In this document: in pieces, positions 1 to 9,040 of the stretch
Position numbering within the stretch: the stretch's first letter is position 1
Layout of the letters: each line of letters opens with the position of its first letter
DNA from: Proteus vulgaris
GTDB lineage: Bacteria > Pseudomonadota > Gammaproteobacteria > Enterobacterales > Enterobacteriaceae
Assembly (NCBI RefSeq): GCF_016239305.1
Contig: NZ_JAEHOQ010000027.1
Span: forward strand, 1 to 52,299
Direction of reading: 5' to 3'
DNA: 52,299 bases
The notes under the pieces: generated by a model
Databases searched by the model: none
What the model was told of the DNA's origin: nothing
The model's input: only the letters and a program-made list of their open reading frames with translations
Made by a program: the position numbers and the translations under genes

Positions 1-298
1 CATCTTAATAAGATTTTTATAGAGTTAAATTTACATAATATTGTATTTTTTAGTGAATTAAATTCTATCAATAAAATAATATAACAATATTATGATTAAA
101 AAAGTGAAATCCAGTGTCTATCTCATTTTACTATTTTTATCTTACAACTATACTCAAATAATAATTATTATATATTTATCTACTTCCATTTTAATGGATA
201 GGCAATTTTTATCGCGCTATTTTCTTTATTGAGGATGATACATAATCTAAAAAATACAGTATAATCACTCTGTTCAAGTATGTATATTGGAAATAGCA
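1..298. other. AT-rich spacer at window start
   Basis: This stretch is very AT-rich and holds no open frame, RNA or strong hairpin that I can support. It is presumably the upstream region of the truncated phosphodiesterase gene that follows. Confidence 0.5.
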
Positions 299-1012
299 AT
301 GATGAAACCTCATCTTAAACATTCATTAACAATAAAACAGATGGCCGCAGTTGCGGGCGTTACGTTGGTGACTATTGCTATTTTTATCAGTATCCAACTT
401 GTCTATTTGATAGATCAACGCCGTGAAGATTATCAAAATCAGCTTTTTAATGCGGGTGTCAGTATCCAGCAACCACTTGCTGATGCATTGTTACGATCAG
501 ATTTAAATGATGCCAAAAAACAGATAATTGGGTTAAAAGCAACGGGTATCCTCGGTAAAGCGATAGTGATGCAACCTGAGAATATTCAAGTGATGAACTT
601 AGATTTTGCACCCAAAAAAGACGTTTCTGATTTTTCAAGTTGGCTTTTTGGTATCCCTGTTGAGGCTGTTATTCCATTACAGCCATTAGGCATTACTTCA
701 ACAGATGATAAGTCTTATACCGGCTATCTTATTTTACAGGCAGACACAAACCGTTTTTATCGTTTTGCCAGCAATACTGTCGCACTAATGTTAACAACAT
801 ATCTGTTAATGGGGCTTATTCTAACGGTTGCTATTAGCTGGTGTATCAATCGTATTGTGGTGAAACCTTTACGCCAAATAGCCGTTACTCTTAATAAAGA
901 TAGCCAAGTTTCTGCTTTATCTTGCCCAGAATCACATCGTGATGATGAGATTGGTTTGCTGGTTAAAGGATATAATCATCAAAAATCTGATCAAAAATTG
1001 CCGAAGGTCTGA
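299..1012 (+). CDS. pdeK: Truncated PdeK/YhjK (HmsP-like) sensor, lacking GGDEF and EAL domains
   Basis: The product (237 aa from the ATG at 299; a TTG at 287 is in frame) matches only the N-terminal sensor half of the YhjK/HmsP cyclic-di-GMP phosphodiesterases. Two membrane segments are visible, near residues 14-36 and 160-182 (the second ending in AISWCINR), enclosing a periplasmic domain. A HAMP-like linker follows (VVKPLRQIA and later DDEIGLLVKGYN). The frame ends just after HAMP, where full-length relatives of about 650 aa continue into GGDEF and EAL domains; none of that sequence is found before yhjJ. In E. coli, yhjK and yhjJ are also near neighbours, so this is probably the ancestral locus after a deletion. 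It cannot be catalytic; it may be a remnant or a membrane protein without output. Confidence 0.75.
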   Translation: MMKPHLKHSLTIKQMAAVAGVTLVTIAIFISIQLVYLIDQRREDYQNQLFNAGVSIQQPLADALLRSDLNDAKKQIIGLKATGILGKAIVMQPENIQVMNLDFAPKKDVSDFSSWLFGIPVEAVIPLQPLGITSTDDKSYTGYLILQADTNRFYRFASNTVALMLTTYLLMGLILTVAISWCINRIVVKPLRQIAVTLNKDSQVSALSCPESHRDDEIGLLVKGYNHQKSDQKLPKV

Positions 1013-1186
1013 ACCTTCTTACGCCATAATGACTCTAATCACTATAGTGATTTAATTTCATGTTTCTGTGGTGATAAAGAATGATAATACAAAAAATAGA
1101 CATCAAACATCTAACATGTCTTTTGGCGCTTATTGTTAAACCTCATAAGTGGTTTAATACCAAGGATTAATAAAACAGAGGTTCAC

Positions 1187-2701
1187 ATGCAGGGTGTAAT
1201 GACACGAATTTTATTGGGAAGCGTTATGTTTGGCGCTGTTGTTTGCCAAGTTCAGGCCGAAGCTTTACAGCCTGATCCTGCTTGGCAAGAAGGGCGACTA
1301 GCAAATGGTTTTCAGTGGCAAATCTTACAAACACCGCAACGCCCTAATGATAGAATACAAATTCGTTTATTAGTGAATACAGGTTCTTTATCAGAGAAAA
1401 GCAGTGAAACGGGTTTTTCATCCTTGGTGTCTAAACTCAACGTATTGGAAAATACAGGTCTGACACCAGAGAAGCGTGATAACTTATGGAAAAATGCATT
1501 AGATCCAGATTATCCGTTACCGCCAATGATCGTTTCATACGATTTTACGGTTTATAATTTAAGTCTGCCAAATAACCAACCTGAACTATTAAAAGATGCT
1601 TTTGCATTACTTGCGGGAATTGCTAAACCAGCGCAATATACTGAAAATGCAGTCCGTAATGCTGTTCAGTCACCACTTCCTATTGCAACATTTCCACTTA
1701 ATATTGAAGATCCTATTTGGCGCTCACGTCTTGAAGGCTCTAATCTAAAAGGCCACAACCCTGGTAAGCCTGTTAATCAGTCAGTTAATACAAAAGAATT
1801 ATCAGATTATCAACAGCGTTGGTATACCCCTGATATGATGACGCTTTATATTGCTGGCAATGTTGATAATCGGGTATTGACTGAAAGCATTAATCAGGCC
1901 TTTTCATCTCTATCTGGAAAGCGAGTTACCCCTGTTCCAGTACCGATGTTGGCAGATATGAAGCCTGAAACGTTATATGTACAAGAGCCCATGCGAGCTA
2001 AAGATCAAATCTCTTTAATTTGGGATCTAGATTGGTCGCCAGTAAAAGACTCTGATACGTTAAATAAATATTGGCTAAGTGATTTAGCTCGCGAAGTGAT
2101 CTTTGTTTATTTAGGTCGTAGTCTTGAACAACGTAAAGAAAATGACAGTACACAAGTTAACATTGATTGCAGAGTACAATATCAGCGCGCCAGTTGTTCT
2201 TTGAATGTCGATACCGCGACAGCAAATATTCCAGCATTAGCATCATGGGTGGGTGAAGAATTAGGTCACTTGCGTAATCAAGGCATTAGCGATGAGTTGT
2301 ATCAAGAGCTTCAACAAGAGAAACAGCTTCAGTTAACACAGCTTTTTGCTCGTTATGCAAAAACAAGTACGGCTATTTTAATTAATCAGCGTTTGTTATC
2401 GCAACAAAGCAATATTATTGATATTCCTCCTGAGCAATATCAACGTTTACGCCAAGCATTTTTAGCCGGTTTAACTAAAGAAACCTTAAATCAGGAGCTT
2501 TCAAGAGTATTGTCTGAAGATATTACTTTTGTATTAACGCAAAGTAGTGAAACACCTACTGTAAATTTAGGTGAATTGCGTATTCAATTTGAAAAGCAAG
2601 TTCATCCAGAAGTGGTAAATACACCTGCTTCAGTACCCGTTAATACGGCGCCAAATAAAATGGTGGAAACACCCACAGTGACAACTCCGGCGAAGAAATA
2701 G
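1187..2701 (+). CDS. yhjJ: YhjJ, exported M16 (insulinase-like) peptidase-family protein
   Basis: A 504-aa protein of the M16 metallopeptidase superfamily, close in length to E. coli YhjJ (498 aa). The start at 1187 is chosen because GAGG lies 5 bases upstream and it gives a clean Sec signal peptide (MTRILLGSVMFGA...VQA, cleavage near residue 24); an in-frame TTG at 1133 would spoil this. The region matching the M16 active site (LLVNTGSLSEKSSETGFSSL) lacks the zinc-binding HxxEH motif, so the protein is probably a non-catalytic periplasmic homologue. A second M16-like domain occupies roughly residues 190-400, and the C-terminus is Pro/Thr/Val-rich low complexity. It stands alone, with a strong terminator downstream. 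Confidence 0.8.
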   Translation: MQGVMTRILLGSVMFGAVVCQVQAEALQPDPAWQEGRLANGFQWQILQTPQRPNDRIQIRLLVNTGSLSEKSSETGFSSLVSKLNVLENTGLTPEKRDNLWKNALDPDYPLPPMIVSYDFTVYNLSLPNNQPELLKDAFALLAGIAKPAQYTENAVRNAVQSPLPIATFPLNIEDPIWRSRLEGSNLKGHNPGKPVNQSVNTKELSDYQQRWYTPDMMTLYIAGNVDNRVLTESINQAFSSLSGKRVTPVPVPMLADMKPETLYVQEPMRAKDQISLIWDLDWSPVKDSDTLNKYWLSDLAREVIFVYLGRSLEQRKENDSTQVNIDCRVQYQRASCSLNVDTATANIPALASWVGEELGHLRNQGISDELYQELQQEKQLQLTQLFARYAKTSTAILINQRLLSQQSNIIDIPPEQYQRLRQAFLAGLTKETLNQELSRVLSEDITFVLTQSSETPTVNLGELRIQFEKQVHPEVVNTPASVPVNTAPNKMVETPTVTTPAKK

Positions 2702-2753
2702 CCATAAAATAAGTCGCTGGGCTGATATAAAAAATTAGCGGTTTATACAATTT

Positions 2754-2793
2754 AAAAAGCCAAAAGTGTTATTAATACATTTTTGGCTTTTTG
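2754..2793. terminator. Bidirectional rho-independent terminator after yhjJ
   Basis: A 12-bp perfect stem (AAAAAGCCAAAA paired with TTTTGGCTTTTT) with T/A runs on both sides lies between yhjJ and the convergent serine hydrolase gene and can serve both. Confidence 0.8.
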
Positions 2794-2804
2794 CTTTTTT
2801 AATA

Positions 2805-3815
2805 TTAAAGGCGTTTAAACGCTTCTTTAATTATCTCAGTTAACGCTTCACGGTTATTTTTTTGAGTTGTAAAGCCTGCAATAGCAATCTGTTTTTCAGG
2901 CAAATAACAAGCAACAGAACCCCAATAACCTAGATGATAATAAAGAGTACCTAAGCTCGTCTCTTCAGCCATCAATCCTAAACGATAATTTGTAGCACCA
3001 GTATGTGAGCCTTGCCATTTCATTTCGTTTAAAGTGGATGGATGCGTATACACTCTATCTTCAAAGAGATCTGCTGTGAATTTAGCTAATTCAAGCGTTG
3101 TCATCACAAGTCCTCCACCACCAAAAGTATCCATTGAGGCATCAATGTGAGTTCCTTCATGTTCACCAGCAAATTGTCTAGCGCGAGTTTTCTTGGATAT
3201 GGGTTGTGGCTCTAGACCTTCCCACCACGTTTGCGGTAAGTCTAAATCTTGAAAATGTAATAATTCACGAACGGCTGTAGCCATATTTTTTCTCATAAAT
3301 TGAGAAAGAATATCGCCTAATAGGATGTATCCAGTATCTGAATAAATAAAGCGTTTACCCGCAGGAACAACAGGAAAGTCTTGTTGAGTATAATGCGCTA
3401 TCTGCTCTTCTCGTGTCCACCGATGGGTGGGGTTATTAATAACTTTCTCAAGGTAAGCCTCATTAGCGTGATCAAATAACCCACTGCTGTGGCTTAATAA
3501 ATGGCGCAATGTGATAGTGTTAAGATCATACCCAAGTTCTGATAATATTTGTTGATAATGAGGACTTAGATATTTTGTTATCTCATCATCAAGAGACAAG
3601 GCATCTTGTTCCCATAAACGTAAAAAAGCAGCCGCGAGAAAGGTTTTTGTATTGCTTGCGATCCGAAAAGGAGTATCTACAGTTAATTTTTTTTGGGTAT
3701 TTTCATCAGCAAATCCATGTGCCATACCAAAAGGGTATTGAATGCCGGCACCTGTAATATAGATGGCACTCGCTGAGGGTAAGGTATGAAAAGCATCAGT
3801 CATTGATTTAACCAT
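2805..3815 (-). CDS. Serine hydrolase of the beta-lactamase (class C/esterase-like) family
   Basis: A 336-aa serine hydrolase of the beta-lactamase/DD-peptidase fold. The SxxK motif is visible as ASNTKTF near residue 55, a Tyr-Ser-Asp second motif as YSDTGYILLG near residue 160, and a late HLGYWGS stretch stands where the third motif (HTG/KTG) is expected. There is no signal peptide, so it is probably cytoplasmic, which argues against a periplasmic antibiotic-degrading role; esterase or peptidase activity is more likely. The ATG at 3815 has AAGGAAG 6 bases upstream. It lies 80 bases downstream of the tautomerase gene on the same strand and may be co-transcribed with it and yhjD. The substrate cannot be told from sequence. 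Confidence 0.8.
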   Translation of the reverse strand: MVKSMTDAFHTLPSASAIYITGAGIQYPFGMAHGFADENTQKKLTVDTPFRIASNTKTFLAAAFLRLWEQDALSLDDEITKYLSPHYQQILSELGYDLNTITLRHLLSHSSGLFDHANEAYLEKVINNPTHRWTREEQIAHYTQQDFPVVPAGKRFIYSDTGYILLGDILSQFMRKNMATAVRELLHFQDLDLPQTWWEGLEPQPISKKTRARQFAGEHEGTHIDASMDTFGGGGLVMTTLELAKFTADLFEDRVYTHPSTLNEMKWQGSHTGATNYRLGLMAEETSLGTLYYHLGYWGSVACYLPEKQIAIAGFTTQKNNREALTEIIKEAFKRL

Positions 3816-3895
3816 AGTTACTTCCTTATCTATCAGGAAAATAAATCAGTAAAAAGGGCGTACTTGGCACCCGTTATTTATTTTGCAGTTATTCT

Positions 3896-4105
3896 TTATT
3901 TATTTTTTGTTGCTGCTCGTAATTCTGTTACGGTTTTACCGCCGATCCCCCAGTTATCTGTTTCTACTTCATCAATCACGACAACGGTGGTTGCTGGGTT
4001 TTTACCTAATACATCAGCCAAAAGTTGTGTTGCACCCGCAATAAGTTGTTCTTTTTGTTCAGCGGTTGCACCTTCGCGTGTGATTTTAATATTAACGTAT
4101 GGCAT
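3896..4105 (-). CDS. 4-oxalocrotonate tautomerase family protein
   Basis: A 69-aa small tautomerase. After removal of Met the N-terminus is Pro (MPYVNIKI), the catalytic base of this family, and the length fits the 60-75 aa 4-OT/PptA class. The tail DEVETDNWGIGGKTV resembles other bacterial small tautomerases. These enzymes form oligomers and ketonise enols of 2-keto acids; the natural substrate here is unknown. A Shine-Dalgarno sequence (AAGGAAA) precedes the ATG. It lies between yhjD and the serine hydrolase, all on the reverse strand with short gaps (70 and 80 bases). Confidence 0.85.
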   Translation of the reverse strand: MPYVNIKITREGATAEQKEQLIAGATQLLADVLGKNPATTVVVIDEVETDNWGIGGKTVTELRAATKNK

Positions 4106-4175
4106 TGTTTTTCCTTATTACGTTATTGATAGGCGGTTAATGCAGGGAATTAACCATTGTAGTTTTATCATAAAA

Positions 4176-5195
4176 TTAAGATGTTGATTGCGTTTCAGCC
4201 AGCTGTTCTTTACGCATATTTGGGCCATCAGTGGCGATCCATGCGGCACAAAAGAGCGTTAATCGGGCAAAAAAGTAGAAGAAAGCCATTAAACCTATTA
4301 CTGAACCAAATGCGGCACCTGAAGGTGAGCTTGCTATTCTTGGTAACATCCATGTCATTACGGATTTTAAAATTTCAAAGCCAATGGCAGCGATAAGCGT
4401 GCCTTTCATAAGAGAAATACGTTTAGGCTGATGGCGAGGTAAAATCCATAATATCCACAAAAATAGTAAATAGTTTGCAGTAATGGAGATTGTTAGACCG
4501 ATGGTTGTCCATGCAGGCGTTAACCACTCAATGCCATCTAATCCCAAGGTATGAACAATCATTCTTTGGGCTGAACCCGCAACAGAAGTGAGTGTGATAG
4601 TGACAATTAATGCAAAGAGTAAGCCAATCAGCGCTAAGAAATCACGGAAATAGCGAAAATAGATTTTTTCTTGCTCTTCTTTATTTCTTTCCCAAACGAG
4701 TCGTGATTGCGCCAAAATAGCCTGACGTAAGTTACCGACCCAATTAACTCCAGAATAAAGAGCAATTGCTAAACCGGTTAAACCGACAGTTGTACGTTGG
4801 CGAACAGCAGTATCAATACTTTGTTGAACGGTTGCAGCCAATGTTGGGTCGTCGATACTATTTGCAACACCCGTAATTAATTTAGCGAGTAAATCGGGAT
4901 TTGAGGCTAAAACAAAACCGGCACAGGCAAAAGAAAGCATTAATACAGGGATTAATGATAAAAATGAGAAATAAGTGATAGCTGCGCCAAACTGGTTTCC
5001 CATTCTGTCAGTGAAGCGCTCTGCCGCACGAATAAGGTGTGCAATAAAAGGAATATTGGTAATGAAATTACTGATTTTTATCCCAATACCGATGGCTTTT
5101 TTTCCACCATGTAATCCTTTTTCCAGCCCTTTTTTTAGTGGCTGAGTCAGTTGAGTTTTTTCATCTACTGTTTTTTGTTGCTGCTCTTCTGACAT
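4176..5195 (-). CDS. yhjD: Inner membrane protein YhjD (YihY/BrkB family)
   Basis: A 339-aa polytopic membrane protein very like E. coli YhjD (337 aa), with long shared blocks such as RMGNQFGAAITYFSFLS and AAFGSVIGLMAFFYFFARL. About six hydrophobic segments are visible between residues 80 and 320, with a hydrophilic Gln/Lys-rich N-terminal tail. In E. coli a mutation in yhjD allows survival without Kdo on lipid A, and a role in lipid transport has been proposed; the exact function is unsettled. The ATG has an AGAGGATAT ribosome site just upstream. It heads a possible three-gene reverse-strand unit with the tautomerase and hydrolase. Confidence 0.92.
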   Translation of the reverse strand: MSEEQQQKTVDEKTQLTQPLKKGLEKGLHGGKKAIGIGIKISNFITNIPFIAHLIRAAERFTDRMGNQFGAAITYFSFLSLIPVLMLSFACAGFVLASNPDLLAKLITGVANSIDDPTLAATVQQSIDTAVRQRTTVGLTGLAIALYSGVNWVGNLRQAILAQSRLVWERNKEEQEKIYFRYFRDFLALIGLLFALIVTITLTSVAGSAQRMIVHTLGLDGIEWLTPAWTTIGLTISITANYLLFLWILWILPRHQPKRISLMKGTLIAAIGFEILKSVMTWMLPRIASSPSGAAFGSVIGLMAFFYFFARLTLFCAAWIATDGPNMRKEQLAETQSTS

Positions 5196-5522
5196 ATATC
5201 CTCTTTAATTAGATCAGTCCATTTTTAATAAATTAGTGGTATTACTATAGTTTCTACTCAAAAATAGCATAGCTTAATTTCTATTACATACCTTATGCTT
5301 ATTGTAATTAGCCCCTGATTTAGATGATGTAATTGTTTGTTCTGGTTTAAGTGTAGATGATGAACTATTAAAAGACGTGATCACCTTGTACTTAATTAAG
5401 AATACAAAACCAATACAGTAATTTTGAATTGGTTGAGTTTAATAAGAAAATGGCTACTCGCGTATTGTTCTATTCTGTATTTCACAGATAAATAAGGAGT
5501 AGGCATTCATTTATGATGACAA
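5196..5522. other. Spacer upstream of yhjD
   Basis: A 327-base AT-rich gap between the yhjD start and the end of the DUF1090 gene. It should carry the yhjD promoter; I see no gene or convincing RNA structure in it. Confidence 0.4.
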
Positions 5523-5912
5523 TTATTTGGTCAGTAGGTTTAATTCATCTTCAATAGCTTTTAATTCTGCTTTTTCTTCAGCCAATTTTCTTTCTTGTTT
5601 GGCGATTTTATCTGCATCACCTTTGAGTTGAGCTTCTTTTAATTCAAGTTCACGCTCTTTGACATCAAGTTGTTTTTCACGTAATTCAAGGCGCGTGTTT
5701 TCAACCACTTTTTCTGGTGTGCAATAACGCTCAACATTTTGTAATGCTCGTTCTAAGCCTTGTAGGCGGTATTGATTACCGTGTGCTTTCGCATATTCCA
5801 TCTGTTTTTGGATATTTTGTTTTTTAATCTCGCAGCCATTGATTGAGGTGTTGGCATACGCACTGCTAACGGACAGTGTTAATGCAATTGCGGTAAAGAG
5901 TACTTTTTTCAT
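5523..5912 (-). CDS. yqjC: DUF1090 (YqjC-like) periplasmic protein
   Basis: A 129-aa exported protein of the DUF1090/YqjC family. A Sec signal peptide is clear (MKKVLFTAIALTLSVSSAYA). The mature part has two Cys (in NGCEIKKQNIQ and ERYCTPEK) that probably form a disulphide, followed by a long charged helix (ELREKQLDVKERELELKEAQ) predicted to be a coiled coil. In E. coli, yqjC sits with yqjD/yqjE elsewhere; here it stands alone, divergent from rlmJ. The function is not known. The symbol is given by family resemblance, so orthology to E. coli yqjC is likely but not proven. Confidence 0.75.
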   Translation of the reverse strand: MKKVLFTAIALTLSVSSAYANTSINGCEIKKQNIQKQMEYAKAHGNQYRLQGLERALQNVERYCTPEKVVENTRLELREKQLDVKERELELKEAQLKGDADKIAKQERKLAEEKAELKAIEDELNLLTK

Positions 5913-6092
5913 TTTAATATCCTATCTAATCTTAAGTGAAATATAGGATTATCATAACGACTGAACACTAAGACACAACGTTTCTTTCGCTTTCAATGAA
6001 GAAGTTCGGCTTTTTCTGATACACTGAGCTTAATCAAGCTTTCAGAGTAAATTCACTACTAAGCTATACTTATTTCTAACGGAAGATAAAGA

Positions 6093-6935
6093 ATGCTGAG
6101 CTATCGCCATAGTTTTCATGCTGGCAACCACGCCGATGTTTTAAAACATATTGTTCAAACACTCATCATTGAGTCTTTAAAAGAGAAAGAAAAACCGTTT
6201 CTTTATCTTGATACTCATGCTGGCGCTGGACGTTATCAATTAACCAATGCTCATGCGACTCGCACTGGCGAATATCTAGAAGGTATTGCACGCTTATGGC
6301 AACAAGATGAGGTACCAGAGCTTATTTTACCTTACCTTGAAGCCGTTGGAGAATTAAACTCAAATGGTGAATTACGTTATTACCCAGGTTCCCCTTTATT
6401 AGCTGGAAAACTATTAAGAGAACAAGATTCTTTGGTGTTAACGGAATTACACCCAACAGATTTTCCTCTATTACGTACAGAATTTTCTCGTGATCCGCGA
6501 GTTAGAGTTTCTCGTGAAGATGGTTTTGGCCAATTGAAATCTAAATTACCACCCGCAAGTCGTCGCGGATTCGCATTAATTGATCCTCCTTATGAGCTTA
6601 AACAGGATTATTCTGCTGTAGTGAAAGGTGTTGTGGATGGTTATAAACGCTTTGCAACGGGAACATATGCGATTTGGTATCCTGTGGTTCATCGCCAGCA
6701 AATTAAGCGTATGCTAAAAGAGCTTGAAGCAACTGGCATTCGTAAAATTTTACAAATTGAATTAGCTGTAAAACCTGATAGTGATCAATTAGGTATGACG
6801 GCATCGGGTATGATTGTGATTAATCCGCCTTGGAAGCTAGAGTCACAAATGAAATCAATATTACCTTGGTTACATAAAATATTAGTTCCTGAAGGTATTG
6901 GTCATACATCAGTTGAATGGGTTGTACCAGAATAA
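6093..6935 (+). CDS. rlmJ: 23S rRNA (adenine-2030-N6)-methyltransferase RlmJ
   Basis: A 280-aa methyltransferase equivalent to E. coli RlmJ (YhiR, 280 aa), which methylates N6 of A2030 in 23S rRNA. The characteristic N-terminus MLSYRHSFHAGNHADVLKH is present, followed by the SAM-binding region (LDTHAGAGRY, residues 39-48) and the catalytic N6-methyltransferase motif IDPPYE (D164-P-P-Y167). GGAAG lies ahead of the ATG. It is directly upstream of gor on the same strand, the same pairing as in E. coli. No strong terminator separates them, but the 145-base gap leaves room for a gor promoter. Confidence 0.95.
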   Translation: MLSYRHSFHAGNHADVLKHIVQTLIIESLKEKEKPFLYLDTHAGAGRYQLTNAHATRTGEYLEGIARLWQQDEVPELILPYLEAVGELNSNGELRYYPGSPLLAGKLLREQDSLVLTELHPTDFPLLRTEFSRDPRVRVSREDGFGQLKSKLPPASRRGFALIDPPYELKQDYSAVVKGVVDGYKRFATGTYAIWYPVVHRQQIKRMLKELEATGIRKILQIELAVKPDSDQLGMTASGMIVINPPWKLESQMKSILPWLHKILVPEGIGHTSVEWVVPE

Positions 6936-7080
6936 GCATCCTTACTTATTGTTTTTGCCTATTACTGTAAAAGCTAAAATCTGACGTGCTATGTATTAAA
7001 TTTTGTCATAATAGACTTTATGACATGAAAGACTTAGCCTGTGAGTTACCTATTTTTCTACAGATAAATGGATCAGTGAA

Positions 7081-8436
7081 ATGACGAGCAAACATTACGA
7101 TTATATCGCCATTGGTGGCGGTAGTGGCGGTATCGCATCAATTAATAGAGCAGCAATGTATGGTCAAAAATGTGCATTAATTGAAGCGAAAGCATTAGGT
7201 GGCACTTGTGTAAATGTGGGCTGTGTACCTAAAAAAGTGATGTGGCATGCAGCGCAAATTGCCGAAGCTATTCATCAATATGGCCCTGATTATGGTTTTG
7301 ATACTACGGTTAACCGCTTTGATTGGGATACCCTTATCAGTAGCCGTTCTGCTTATATTGACCGTATTCATCAATCTTATGACCGTGTATTAGGTAATAA
7401 TAAAGTTGATGTTATCCAAGGGTTTGCTCGTTTTGTTGATGCTAATACGATTGAAGTCAACGGTGAGAAAATCACTGCCGATAATATTCTGATTGCAACA
7501 GGTGGTCGTCCGGTTCAACCTAATATTCCAGGTGCCGAATATGGCATCAATTCTGACGGCTTCTTTGAGTTAAAAGCATTACCAAAACGTGTTGCTGTCG
7601 TTGGCGCTGGCTATATTGCAGTAGAACTTGCAGGTGTGTTAAATGCTTTAGGAAGTGAAACGCACCTATTTGTACGTAAACATGCCCCACTGCGTAATTT
7701 CGATCCATTAATTGTTGAAACACTGCTTGAAGTGATGGAAAGCGAAGGGCCTAAGTTACATACACACGCTATTCCTAAAGCGGTGATCAAAAATTCAGAT
7801 GGCAGCTTAACGCTACAACTGGAAAATGGCACAGAACAGACGGTCGATACTTTAATTTGGGCAATTGGTCGCGAACCTGCAACCGATAACCTCAATCTGG
7901 CAGTAACGGGTGTTGAATTAAACGAAAAAGGTTATATCAAAGTCGATAAATTCCAAAATACCAATGTAAAAGGAATTTATGCGGTGGGCGATAACACCGG
8001 TGCGGTTGAATTAACCCCAGTTGCTGTTGCTGCAGGCCGTCGTCTATCAGAGCGTTTATTTAACAATAAACCTAATGAGCACTTAGATTATTCAAATATC
8101 CCTACGGTTGTCTTTAGTCATCCTGCGATTGGTACAGTCGGTTTAACTGAGCCTCAAGCGGTTGAGCAATATGGTGCTGATCAGGTCAAAGTCTATAAAT
8201 CTTCTTTCACCGCAATGTATAGCGCAGTGACTCGTCATCGCCAACCTTGCCGCATGAAACTTGTTTGCGTGGGAGCTGATGAAAAAATTGTCGGTATTCA
8301 CGGTATTGGTTTTGGTATGGATGAAATGCTACAAGGTTTTGCGGTTGCACTGAAAATGGGCGCTACGAAAAAAGACTTTGATGATACCGTAGCAATCCAC
8401 CCCACAGCAGCGGAAGAGTTTGTTACCATGAGATAA
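7081..8436 (+). CDS. gor: Glutathione reductase
   Basis: A 451-aa FAD-dependent disulphide reductase that uses NADPH to reduce glutathione disulphide in the cytosol. It has the FAD-binding GGGSGG loop at residues 12-17, the redox-active pair in [13 protein letters not shown] (C43 and C48), an NADPH-binding [11 protein letters not shown] motif near residue 177, the second FAD motif (YAVGD near residue 300) and the C-terminal catalytic HPTAAEE (H440). Length and motifs distinguish it from lipoamide and mercuric reductases. The ribosome site before the ATG is weak. It supplies the reduced glutathione that also gates the KefB system encoded further along. Confidence 0.96.
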   Translation: MTSKHYDYIAIGGGSGGIASINRAAMYGQKCALIEAKALGGTCVNVGCVPKKVMWHAAQIAEAIHQYGPDYGFDTTVNRFDWDTLISSRSAYIDRIHQSYDRVLGNNKVDVIQGFARFVDANTIEVNGEKITADNILIATGGRPVQPNIPGAEYGINSDGFFELKALPKRVAVVGAGYIAVELAGVLNALGSETHLFVRKHAPLRNFDPLIVETLLEVMESEGPKLHTHAIPKAVIKNSDGSLTLQLENGTEQTVDTLIWAIGREPATDNLNLAVTGVELNEKGYIKVDKFQNTNVKGIYAVGDNTGAVELTPVAVAAGRRLSERLFNNKPNEHLDYSNIPTVVFSHPAIGTVGLTEPQAVEQYGADQVKVYKSSFTAMYSAVTRHRQPCRMKLVCVGADEKIVGIHGIGFGMDEMLQGFAVALKMGATKKDFDDTVAIHPTAAEEFVTMR

Positions 8437-8470
8437 GCGCATAATATCGCTTACTTTGAAATTAACATGC

Positions 8471-8500
8471 AAAAGCTAGAGTTTATACTCTGGCTTTTTT
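8471..8500 (+). terminator. Rho-independent terminator of gor
   Basis: The stem AAAGCTAGAGT / ACTCTGGCTTT (one G-T pair) with loop TTAT and a run of six T lies 35 bases after the gor stop. Confidence 0.8.
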
Positions 8501-9040
8501 ATTGAAACTTGTACCTATTCCTGTTTTATTTTGAGCTTAATCCCTCTTTTTCTATTTTTCCCCAAAGCATATCCGTCTGCTTATTGACCAATAAACTAGT
8601 CATTAAGCTAAATAACTTATTTTGTAAAAAAAAGGTTATAACATCGCCAATATTGGCTTTTTATTTTATGTAATTGTGCGATAGGTTTTGTTCGTTTTGT
8701 AAACAAATATTGACGGGTTTATATGATATTTGTATCAAAATATTAATTAAAGAAATAATCATATTTTTTATTATAAATTTTATGGTTTATATTTATATTC
8801 TTATATATCAATATGTAATAGATGTTACCTCAGAGAAAGAATGTCTTTAATTGAAGGTTTTTTATGAGAAAAAACGATTAAAATAACCATATTGTATCTA
8901 TGGATATTGTTATTTATGGAAATTATTAACAAATAATAATAATTATTAACAATATAATAAACTATGATAATATTCAATTTTAAAGATACAAATTAATAAC
9001 ATTATAAATATAAATGGTAAATCCATTACTGAGGTAGAAG
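8501..9040. promoter_or_regulatory. AT-rich upstream region of lad with paired direct repeats
   Basis: No gene is seen here. The sequence becomes extremely AT-rich toward lad. The 12-mer AATTATTAACAA occurs at 8921-8932 and 8941-8952, exactly 20 bases apart, flanking an AT palindrome (TAATAATTATTA). A TTGACG-N17-TATCAA promoter-like pair lies at 8710-8738, rather far from the start. These are candidate control elements for lad; no specific regulator can be named. Confidence 0.4.

Noticed and set aside
1037-1052. 16-bp palindrome AATCACTATAGTGATT after the PdeK fragment
   Set aside because: Perfect but short and AT-rich, with no T-run or neighbouring promoter evidence; function not supportable.
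2805-3815. AmpC-type beta-lactamase resistance gene
   Set aside because: No signal peptide and an atypical third motif; a cytosolic serine hydrolase is more likely.
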